Shown here: in pieces, positions 1-6,732 of the stretch
How the letters are laid out: each line of letters begins with the position of its first letter
How positions within the stretch are numbered: the first letter of the stretch is position 1
DNA from: Dyella japonica DSM 16301
Lineage (GTDB): Bacteria > Pseudomonadota > Gammaproteobacteria > Xanthomonadales > Rhodanobacteraceae
Direction: 5' to 3'
NCBI RefSeq assembly: GCF_001010355.1
Contig: NZ_JPLA01000036.1
Coordinates: forward strand, 1-62,514
Length of the DNA: 62,514 bases
Made by a program: the position numbers and the translations under genes
Notes under the pieces: model-generated
What the model saw: the letters and a program-made list of their open reading frames with translations, nothing else
What the model was told of the DNA's origin: nothing
The model's database searches: none

Positions 1-66
1 GAGGACCAGCCATTCGACTGTCGAAAAGCGCCTCCGGCCCGCGCCGGGAAGACGAGCGAAAGCTGC
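1..66 (-). repeat. Dispersed structured repeat, copy A (window start)
   Basis: Read on the minus strand, positions 35 to 1 match positions 62456-62490 at 32 of 35 bases, and the similarity continues outward to about position 66. The extension contains a small hairpin, TCCGGC-CCGC-GCCGGG on the plus strand at about 32-47. Its equivalent in the other copy is TCCTGC-CTTC-GCAGGA, so one stem pair changes from T-A to G-C while staying paired. It is non-coding and may continue beyond the window edge. It looks like a dispersed intergenic palindromic element rather than a transposon, because no coding frame or terminal repeats are seen. Confidence 0.6.
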
Positions 67-143
67 CCAACCTCAGCCTCACACCCAAACCACACCCACC
101 CCCAACCGCAACAACTTTCGCCCCCCAAATCCCCGTCACAGGG

Positions 144-172
144 TTGACACTTGCGCACCGCAGCAAGACAAT
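144..172 (+). promoter_or_regulatory. Sigma-70 promoter for mgtA leader
   Basis: A perfect TTGACA (144-149) is followed after 17 bp by GACAAT (167-172), giving a good sigma-70 promoter with a start expected near 179. The nearest downstream gene is the Mg2+ ATPase at 811, so the transcript would carry a leader of about 630 nt. A small hairpin CGCCCG-CTAC-CGGGCG lies at 174-189. Confidence 0.55.
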
Positions 173-403
173 TCGCCCGCTACCGGGCGTTACGCCCCAC
201 GTAGCCTCTGTCCTATCAACCCAAGGCATATGGACGTTTACCCTAGTCGCAACGTCGACATCCGCGAGCATCGGGTGCCGGCATTGCATAACAAGCTGAT
301 CTGCTGCGGCGACCGCCTGCGGTCGGCTGGCGCTTTCCTGGACTAGGGAAGACCGGCCCACCTCTGACGGCGCTGTTGGCGCCGTTAACGAGGAGAAAGG
401 GCC

Positions 404-643
404 ATGAAGCTCCTTCGCGAATTCTTCCGTCTGCGCGTTGCACCCCGCGCGCTGGCGAGCCGTCGTGCGGATACCCGCCGTTCCTGGACGATCACCGTGC
501 CCGCCCCGCTGGGCGAGGCGCCGGCTGCCCCGTCGTCCGACCTTCGTCCTTCCGATGCCCCGCACGGCCGCCAGGCCGCGCGTTGGCAGGAACATGCCAT
601 TTCGCAAGCGCATCGTCATCTGCAGCTGGTATCCAGTCACTGA
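404..643 (+). CDS. Possible 79-aa leader ORF upstream of mgtA
   Basis: The frame starts with ATG behind a strong purine-rich site (GGAGAAAGGG at 392-401) that follows a 7-bp hairpin. The protein has an Arg-rich N-terminus (MKLLREFFRLR...) and a Pro/Ala-rich middle (VPAPLGEAPAAP). No domain is recognised. Third-position GC is about 70 percent by my count, lower than the flanking transporter gene, so it may be translated for regulation rather than for a product. Its stop overlaps the next small start as TGATG (641-645). It could also be a chance frame; the ribosome site is the main support. Confidence 0.4.
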   Translation: MKLLREFFRLRVAPRALASRRADTRRSWTITVPAPLGEAPAAPSSDLRPSDAPHGRQAARWQEHAISQAHRHLQLVSSH

Positions 644-726
644 TGAAAACCTCGCCGCGCCTCGAGCTGCCGCGCAAGGGCTGGCCCCCACCAGTCCGCG
701 GGCGTCGATGGCGACGAAGTTCGTAG
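643..726 (+). CDS. Candidate 27-aa Pro/Arg-rich leader peptide (PPP motif)
   Basis: This ATG shares its A with the stop of the upstream frame (TGATG), so translation would be coupled; there is no ribosome site of its own. The peptide contains PRLELPRKGWPPPVRGR, with three consecutive prolines, and ends in an Arg-rich tail (GRRWRRSS). Triple prolines are known to slow ribosomes. The E. coli MgtL leader peptide is likewise short and rich in Pro, then Arg. A hairpin (703-716) overlaps its last codons. A role as an Mg2+- or EF-P-sensitive attenuator of the ATPase gene 85 nt downstream is inference. Confidence 0.35.
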   Translation: MKTSPRLELPRKGWPPPVRGRRWRRSS

Positions 727-810
727 CGCAGGCATTGGCGTCACGCGCGGGATAGACCCCGCCGGCTCGCTGGTCCGGCTCAGATGTCACCGATTTCACG
801 GAAGCGAGTC

Positions 811-3480
811 ATGTTGAAGCACTCCACCCAGACCGTCGCAGGCAAGGCGGCCGGCACGAGCGCCGCCGCGCCGGTGCGCGTGGCCGTCGCGCAGGAAGCG
901 TTCCGCCACAACGAGGCGCTGTACGCGGCGCTCGATACCAGCGCCGCCGGTCTGAACGAAGAGCAGATCTCCGAGCGGCTGGACCGCGATGGCCTCAACG
1001 AGGTGTCGCACGAGAAGCCGCCGCACTGGTCGGTGCAGCTGCTCACGGCGTTCAAGAACCCGTTCATCATCGTGCTGCTGGTGCTGGCCATCGTGCAGCT
1101 GGCGACGGACAGCTCCGACCTGACCGGGCCGATCATCATCGCGGTGATGGTGGGCATCAGCGTGGTGCTGAGCTTCACCCAGGAATACCGTTCCTCGAAG
1201 GCCGCCGAAAAACTCAAGGCGATGGTGCGCAACACCGCCACGGTGACGCGCCGGGCATCGGACGGCCATAGCGAGCGCATCGAAGTGCCGGTGGGCGAAC
1301 TGGTTGCCGGCGACATCGTGCATCTCGCCGCCGGCGACATGGTGCCCGCGGATTTGCGCCTGGTGTCGGCGAAGGATCTGTTCATCAGCCAGGCCATCCT
1401 CACCGGCGAATCGCTGCCGGTGGAGAAGTCCGCGCCCGCGCATCTGCACGGCACCGACGAAATGGAAGGCAGCCAGCACGCTGACAATCCGCTGGACCTG
1501 CCCACCGTCTGCTACATGGGCACCAACGTGGTGAGCGGCAGCGCGACCGCCGTGGTGGTCGCCACCGGTTCGCGTACCTACCTCGGCTCGCTGGCGCGCA
1601 CCATCGTGGGCGAGCGAGTGCAGACCAGCTTCGACCGCGGCGTGAACAGCGTCAGCTGGCTGCTGATCCGCTTCATGCTGGTGATGGTGCCGATCGTCCT
1701 GGCGATCAACTGGTACGACAAGGGCAGCTTCTGGGAAGCCTTCCTGTTCGCGCTGTCGGTGGCGGTGGGCCTGACGCCCGAGATGCTGCCGCTGATCGTG
1801 ACGGCGAACCTCGCCAAGGGCGCGCTGGCGATGTCCAAGCGCAAGGTCGTGGTCAAGCGCCTCAACGCGATCCAGAACTTCGGTGCGATGGACGTGCTGT
1901 GCACCGACAAGACCGGCACGCTGACGCTCGACAAGATCGTGCTCGAGCGTCACCTGGATCTCTACGGCGAAGAATCGGACGAGGCGCTGGAATACGGCTA
2001 CCTCAACAGCCGCTTCCAGACCGGCCTGAAGAACCTGATGGACAAGGCGGTGCTGACCCATCGCGACCTCGAAGTAGTCGCGCAGCACTACCGCATCGTC
2101 GATGAGATCCCGTTCGACTTCCAGCGCCGCCGCATGTCGGTGGTGCTGGGCAATGGCGACGGCAACGAGCTGCTGGTGTGCAAGGGCGCGGTCGAGGAAA
2201 TGCTCTCGATCTGCTCCTCCGCCAAGACGGAAGACGCGATCGTGCCGATGACGGACGAGATGCGCGCCGAGATCAAGGCGATGACGCGCGGTCTCAACGA
2301 GGACGGCTTGCGCGTGCTGGTGGTGGCGATCAAGCGCCAGCCGCCGGCGGGTCGCGCCTATGGCGTGGCTGACGAAAGTGGACTCACCGCCGTCGGCTGC
2401 CTCGCCTTCCTCGATCCGCCGAAGGACAGCGCGGCCACCGCCATCGCAGCCCTGCATCACCATGGCGTCGAAGTGAAGGTGATCACCGGCGACAACGAAG
2501 CGGTGACGCGCAAGATCTGCCGCGAAGTGGGCCTGAACGTGGAGCACTCCGCGCAAGGCAAGCATATCGAGCCCTTGAACGACGACGAGCTCGATGCGCT
2601 GGTCAAGCGCACCACCGTGTTCGCCAAGATGTCGCCGCTGCAGAAGGCGCGCGTGGTGAAGTCGCTGCAGCGCCAGGGCCACACCGTGGGCTTCCTCGGC
2701 GACGGCATCAACGATGCACCGGCGCTGCGCGAAGCGGACGTGGGCATCTCGGTGGATACCGCCACCGATATCGCCAAGGAATCGGCGGACATCATCCTGC
2801 TCGAGAAGAACCTGATGGTGCTGGAAGAGGGCGTGCTGGAAGGTCGCGTGACCTTCGGCAACATCATCAAGTACATCAAGATGACCGCCAGCTCCAACTT
2901 CGGCAACATGTTCTCGGTGCTGGTGGCGAGTGCGTTCCTGCCGTTCCTGCCGATGTTGCCGCTGCAGATCCTGGTGCTCAACCTGCTGTACGACATCTCG
3001 CAGCTGTCGATCCCGTTCGACCGCATGGACGACGAATACCTGCGCAAGCCGCGCAAGTGGGACGCCAGCGATATCGGCCGCTTCATGGTGTGGATCGGAC
3101 CGGTCAGCTCGATCTTCGACATCACCACCTTCCTGCTGCTGTGGTATCTGTTCGGCGCCAATTCGAACGCGCACCAGTCGTTCTTCCAGTCGGGCTGGTT
3201 CATCGAGAGCCTGCTCACGCAGACGCTGATCGTGCACATGATCCGCACGCGCCGCATTCCGTTCCTGCAGAGCATCGCTTCGGCGCCGGTGCTGGCGCTG
3301 ACCACGGCGATCATCATCATCGGCATGCTGATACCGTTCACGGCGATCGGCGGCAAGCTGGGCATGGTGCCGCTGCCGGGTATCTATTTCGGCTGGCTCG
3401 CGCTGACCGTGCTCACGTACTGCGTGCTGACGCAGCTGGTGAAGCTGGTCTACATCAAGCGGTACGGGCGCTGGTTGTGA
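811..3480 (+). CDS. mgtA: Magnesium-translocating P-type ATPase (MgtA/MgtB)
   Basis: This P-type ATPase of 889 residues has the length of E. coli MgtA (898) and would import Mg2+ across the inner membrane using ATP. It carries the TGES actuator motif (about 198-201), the phosphorylation motif DKTGTLT with D366, and the hinge motif GDGINDAP (about 630). Membrane helices flank the catalytic domains and fill the C-terminal 200 residues. I chose the ATG at 811 because CGGAAG sits 6 nt upstream; an in-frame ATG at 784 has no good ribosome site. A long leader with two small frames precedes it and suggests post-initiation control. The next gene is a separate transporter with its own ribosome site. 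Confidence 0.93.
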   Translation: MLKHSTQTVAGKAAGTSAAAPVRVAVAQEAFRHNEALYAALDTSAAGLNEEQISERLDRDGLNEVSHEKPPHWSVQLLTAFKNPFIIVLLVLAIVQLATDSSDLTGPIIIAVMVGISVVLSFTQEYRSSKAAEKLKAMVRNTATVTRRASDGHSERIEVPVGELVAGDIVHLAAGDMVPADLRLVSAKDLFISQAILTGESLPVEKSAPAHLHGTDEMEGSQHADNPLDLPTVCYMGTNVVSGSATAVVVATGSRTYLGSLARTIVGERVQTSFDRGVNSVSWLLIRFMLVMVPIVLAINWYDKGSFWEAFLFALSVAVGLTPEMLPLIVTANLAKGALAMSKRKVVVKRLNAIQNFGAMDVLCTDKTGTLTLDKIVLERHLDLYGEESDEALEYGYLNSRFQTGLKNLMDKAVLTHRDLEVVAQHYRIVDEIPFDFQRRRMSVVLGNGDGNELLVCKGAVEEMLSICSSAKTEDAIVPMTDEMRAEIKAMTRGLNEDGLRVLVVAIKRQPPAGRAYGVADESGLTAVGCLAFLDPPKDSAATAIAALHHHGVEVKVITGDNEAVTRKICREVGLNVEHSAQGKHIEPLNDDELDALVKRTTVFAKMSPLQKARVVKSLQRQGHTVGFLGDGINDAPALREADVGISVDTATDIAKESADIILLEKNLMVLEEGVLEGRVTFGNIIKYIKMTASSNFGNMFSVLVASAFLPFLPMLPLQILVLNLLYDISQLSIPFDRMDDEYLRKPRKWDASDIGRFMVWIGPVSSIFDITTFLLLWYLFGANSNAHQSFFQSGWFIESLLTQTLIVHMIRTRRIPFLQSIASAPVLALTTAIIIIGMLIPFTAIGGKLGMVPLPGIYFGWLALTVLTYCVLTQLVKLVYIKRYGRWL

Positions 3481-3486
3481 GGTGAG

Positions 3487-3512
3487 GGCGCGGCGGTCAT
3501 GCCGGCCGCGCC
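3487..3512 (+). terminator. Hairpin after mgtA, possible terminator
   Basis: An 8-bp perfect stem GGCGCGGC / GCCGCGCC encloses a 10-nt loop, 7 nt after the mgtA stop. There is no T-run, so it is either a weak terminator or an mRNA 3' stabilising hairpin. Confidence 0.4.
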
Positions 3513-3521
3513 TGCCTGATT

Positions 3522-3549
3522 CGTCATTCCGGCCTGCACCGGAGTGACG
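3522..3549. repeat. Short palindrome CGTCATTCCGG...CCGGAGTGACG
   Basis: An 11-bp stem with one G-T wobble and a 6-nt loop lies between mgtA and the Na/Pi transporter gene. Its outer sequence (CGTCATTCC) is shared with the repeat at the right end of the window (62438-62458), so it may be a short relative of that dispersed family. Alternatively it helps terminate mgtA transcription. Confidence 0.4.
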
Positions 3550-3686
3550 GCAAAATAGTCGTCCGCTGCGTTATCGAAGAGCGTCCATGGACGACGCTCT
3601 CATCATCGCCATCCATTCCACCAAAGACTCCCGCAAGGAAGTCCGTGGATGCTTCCTGCATTCCGCTTATCCAAGGAGGTCACGCC

Positions 3687-5336
3687 ATGAAAGGCACCTT
3701 CGCTCTGCTCGATATCGCCGGCTACGTCGCCCTGCTGCTGTGGGGCACGCACATGGTCACCAGCGGCGTGCTGCGTGGCTACGGCAGCGCCTTGCGTCGC
3801 TGGATGGGTCGTTACCTCGGCCATCGTCCGGCCGCGCTGGGTTTTGGCGTGTGCGTCACGGCCATCCTCCAAAGCAGTACGGCCACCGGCTTGATGGCCA
3901 CCTCGTTTGCTGCAAGCGGCTTTCTCGGTCTCGCGCCGGGGCTGGCCGTGATGTTGGGCGCCAATGTGGGTACGACGCTGATCGTGCAGGTGATGTCGTT
4001 CGATATCGCCGTGGTGGCGCCGGTGCTGATCCTGATCGGCTTCACCATCCATCGCCGCACCGACGATGTGAGTTACGAGAACATCGGCCGCGTCTCGATC
4101 GGCCTGGGGCTGATGCTGCTGGCGCTGCATCTCCTGGTGGGTGCAATGGCGCCAGTGGAGAACGCGCAGGTGCTGCGCGCCATCCTGCAGAGCCTGGCCA
4201 GCGAGCCGGTACTGGCGATGCTGGTGGCAGCGCTGCTCACCTGGGCCTGTCATTCGAGCGTCGCGGTGGTGCTGTTGATCGTCTCGCTGGCCACGGCAGG
4301 CGTGGTCGATGCGCCGGGTGCATTGGCGCTCGTGCTCGGCGCCAACCTCGGCGGCACCATTCCCGCCTTGATGGAGGCGCACACGCCGGTCGCGCGTCGT
4401 CTGCCGATGGGCAACCTGATGGTGCGCGCGTTCGGCTGCATCGTCTGCCTGCCGATGTTGCCGCTGCTGGCGCACTGGCTCGCGCCGCTGGGTGCGTCGC
4501 CGGCGCGCATCGTGGTGAACTTCCATACGGCCTTCAACCTGGCGCTCGCGCTGATCTTCATCGGGCCGGTGGATAGTTTGGCGCGCCTGCTGGTGCGCCT
4601 GCTGCCCGAACCGCCCAAGCCGAACGATCCCGGCGTGCCGCAATACCTCGACGAGGGCGCGCTGGAATCGGCGAACGTTGCGCTGGCGAACGCCGCGCGC
4701 GAATCGATGCGCATGGCCGACATGGTCGAAGGCATGCTCACGGGGCTGGTAGAAGTGTTCGGCAAGGACGATCGCGTGCGGGCCACGGCGATCAGCCGCA
4801 TGGACACCTCGCTGGATCGACTCGGCATGGCCATCCGCGAATATCTCGCCGACCTCAATGGCGAGGCCTTGAACGAAGAGGACGGCGAACGCAGCCAGGA
4901 GATCCTCGCGTTCGTGATCAACATCGAACACATCGGCGACATCACCGCCAACAACCTGATGGAGTTCGCCGCCAAGAAGGCCGAACGCGGCCAGGATTTT
5001 TCAGCCGAAGACATCCAGGACCTGGCCTTGATGCACACGCAGGTGATGGAAAGCCTGCGCCTGGGCCTCACCGTGTTCCTGCGCGGCGATGTGCGTGCAG
5101 CGCAGCAGCTGATGGCGCGCAAGGAAGTGCTGTGGAAGCTGGAGAACGAAGCGTCGGAGCGCCATATCCGCGCGCTGCGCGAACGTCGCGATGGCGGTGG
5201 CGGCGGAGACGTCTATCTGCGCATCCTGCGCGACCTCAAGCGCATTCACTCGCATCTGGCAGCACTCGCCTATCTGCCCTTGGAGCGCGCCGGATTGCTG
5301 CAGGATCGCCTTGTTCGCGAGCCCGCGACGACCTGA
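3687..5336 (+). CDS. Na/Pi cotransporter family protein with PhoU-like tail
   Basis: The protein has 549 residues. An N-terminal membrane domain (about 1-310) carries the family signature QSSTATG (62-68). An inverted second repeat reads CHSSVAVV where QSS is more usual. The C-terminal 200 residues are helical and PhoU-like. Relatives of the NptA/YjbB family move phosphate with sodium across the inner membrane; export or import cannot be told from sequence. The start at 3687 is supported by a full AAGGAGGT 6 nt upstream. It follows mgtA in the same direction with a 206-bp gap, so it is probably separately transcribed. The His in place of Gln in the second repeat is the one odd residue I noticed. 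Confidence 0.85.
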   Translation: MKGTFALLDIAGYVALLLWGTHMVTSGVLRGYGSALRRWMGRYLGHRPAALGFGVCVTAILQSSTATGLMATSFAASGFLGLAPGLAVMLGANVGTTLIVQVMSFDIAVVAPVLILIGFTIHRRTDDVSYENIGRVSIGLGLMLLALHLLVGAMAPVENAQVLRAILQSLASEPVLAMLVAALLTWACHSSVAVVLLIVSLATAGVVDAPGALALVLGANLGGTIPALMEAHTPVARRLPMGNLMVRAFGCIVCLPMLPLLAHWLAPLGASPARIVVNFHTAFNLALALIFIGPVDSLARLLVRLLPEPPKPNDPGVPQYLDEGALESANVALANAARESMRMADMVEGMLTGLVEVFGKDDRVRATAISRMDTSLDRLGMAIREYLADLNGEALNEEDGERSQEILAFVINIEHIGDITANNLMEFAAKKAERGQDFSAEDIQDLALMHTQVMESLRLGLTVFLRGDVRAAQQLMARKEVLWKLENEASERHIRALRERRDGGGGGDVYLRILRDLKRIHSHLAALAYLPLERAGLLQDRLVREPATT

Positions 5337-5622
5337 CGTAAGCCTCATTGGATAACGTACTCAACTTGTAACGGAGCAGCGGCACATTGGACCCGGACCC
5401 ATCGACTGACATCGAAAATTCTTGCTGATCGTGTCGACCCCGCTACTGCGTTCACTCCCTCTGGAGTGACACCCGCACGCGGCGGCCGGCAACGGTCAGT
5501 CCGCGAGCGGGTCATGCGCTCGGTCTCCTTCAGGAGACGCGCGCCATCCCCCTTCGCAAACGCTGCCTCATGGTCGATGACCGTGACGGGCAGGCATGCC
5601 AAGTACTGCAAGGGGAAGACCC
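5337..5622 (+). promoter_or_regulatory. Upstream region of RND operon with two hairpins
   Basis: This 286-bp stretch has no convincing gene. It holds two small hairpins built around GGAG: TCACTCC-CTCT-GGAGTGA (5452-5469) and GTCTCC-TTCA-GGAGAC (5523-5538). A metal-responsive promoter or leader would be expected here, but I cannot name an operator. Confidence 0.35.
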
Positions 5623-6732
5623 ATGACGCATCGCCTTACCTCCATCTTCATTGCTCTCGCCGGCTTGTCCCTGGCAGCGTGTTCACACCGCGCCGACGAT
5701 CAGGCGCCGTCGCCGCCCTTCGTGGAAGACCATGGCGTACTGCGTGTTCCTGCCGACTCGCCGTTGCGCAGGGCGCTCGGCATCGCACCTGTCGAGATGC
5801 GCGCCGCCCCCCATGCGATGGTGTTTCCTGCCACGGTGGAATCAGACCCGGCGCGCACGGCGAACGTCGTAGTACCGCTCACCGGCCGCATTGCCGAGCT
5901 CAAGGTGGGGTTGGGCGATCACGTCGTGCGCAATCAGTTGCTGGCGGTGATCGATTCCGGTGATATGGCCCAGGCCTATGCCGATGTCGCCAAAGCCAAC
6001 GATGCACTGGCGCTGGCGAAGAAGGGACTCGATCGGGCGCGCGGCGTACAACAGGCCGGCGGCAATGCGGTGAAAGATCTGGAATCCGCGCAGAGCACCT
6101 ACGCCCAGGCCCAGGCTGAACTCGAGCGTGCGCAGACGCGTCTGCAATCGATCAATGCCGCCGGGCAGACCGGCCCTTCGCGCAGCATCCGCATCACCGC
6201 GCCGGTGAGCGGCTATGTAACGGTGTTGTCGGCCGCACCCGGCACGTATGCGAATGACACCACCACGCCTGTGATGACGATCGCCGATCTGGATTCGGTA
6301 TGGATCACGGCGAACGTGCCGGAGGCCGATGTGGGTGGCATCAGCAAGGGTCAGAACGTCGATGCGACGCTCTCGGCTTATCCCGATCAGGTATTCCACG
6401 GCCAGGTGGGCTTCGTCAGCCAGGTGCTGCAGGCCGACACGCGCCGCGACATGGTGCGCGCGGTGTTCGGCAATGCAGACGGACGTCTAAAGCCCAATAT
6501 GTTCGCCAAGGCCAGCATCGCCGTACCGCAGCCGGCGCAGGTGTTCGTGCCCGAGTCCGCGCTGCTGATGAACAACGACAACACCACCGTGTTCGTGGAG
6601 GTGTCGCCGTGGGCGTTCGAGCGGCGCACGGTGGTGCTGAGCTACGACGAAACAGCCGGTGCGCGCGTGGTCAAGGGATTGAAGGCTGGCGATCGCGTGG
6701 TGGTGAAGGGCGGAGTCCTGCTCAATGATTAA
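5623..6732 (+). CDS. RND efflux periplasmic adaptor (CzcB/CusB-like lipoprotein)
   Basis: This 369-residue membrane-fusion protein joins the inner-membrane pump to the outer-membrane channel. A signal peptide ends in the lipobox LAAC with C20, so it should be lipid-anchored in the periplasm. A lipoyl-like half (LTGRIAELKVGLGDHV), a coiled-coil hairpin (about 115-180) and beta-barrel segments follow in the usual order. The start has AAGGGGAAG upstream; a longer in-frame start at 5596 lacks one. It overlaps the pump gene by 8 bp, so the two are translationally coupled. There is no His-rich metal-binding N-terminus of the kind seen in some CzcB proteins. Confidence 0.88.
   Translation: MTHRLTSIFIALAGLSLAACSHRADDQAPSPPFVEDHGVLRVPADSPLRRALGIAPVEMRAAPHAMVFPATVESDPARTANVVVPLTGRIAELKVGLGDHVVRNQLLAVIDSGDMAQAYADVAKANDALALAKKGLDRARGVQQAGGNAVKDLESAQSTYAQAQAELERAQTRLQSINAAGQTGPSRSIRITAPVSGYVTVLSAAPGTYANDTTTPVMTIADLDSVWITANVPEADVGGISKGQNVDATLSAYPDQVFHGQVGFVSQVLQADTRRDMVRAVFGNADGRLKPNMFAKASIAVPQPAQVFVPESALLMNNDNTTVFVEVSPWAFERRTVVLSYDETAGARVVKGLKAGDRVVVKGGVLLND

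Larger units (their letters stand above)
179..810 (+). promoter_or_regulatory. Long candidate regulatory leader of mgtA
   Basis: Between the promoter and the Mg2+ ATPase lie about 630 nt with several stable hairpins (CGACCG/CGGTCG around 310-325; ACGGCGC-TGTTG-GCGCCGT at 367-385; CGTCG/CGACG at 703-716) and two overlapping small frames (404-643 and 643-726). Mg2+ transporter genes in enterobacteria (mgtA, mgtCBR) are known to be controlled by long leaders with proline-rich leader peptides. I see no convincing match to the ykoK/M-box riboswitch core. The regulatory role is inferred from position, length and the two frames. Confidence 0.4.

Noticed and set aside
179..403. ykoK/M-box riboswitch in the mgtA leader
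   Set aside because: I looked for the conserved M-box elements, but only a short GTTAACGAGG resemblance occurs. The known core is not present, so I do not call it.
796..3237. 813-codon open frame on the minus strand, antisense to the Mg2+ ATPase
   Set aside because: High-GC genes leave long open antisense frames. It is His/Arg/Gln-rich without domains, and the plus-strand ATPase is fully supported.
5466..5963. GTG-started frame overlapping the RND adaptor start
   Set aside because: Different frame from the adaptor, Arg/Ser-rich with no domain; the adaptor lipoprotein frame is clearly the coding one.
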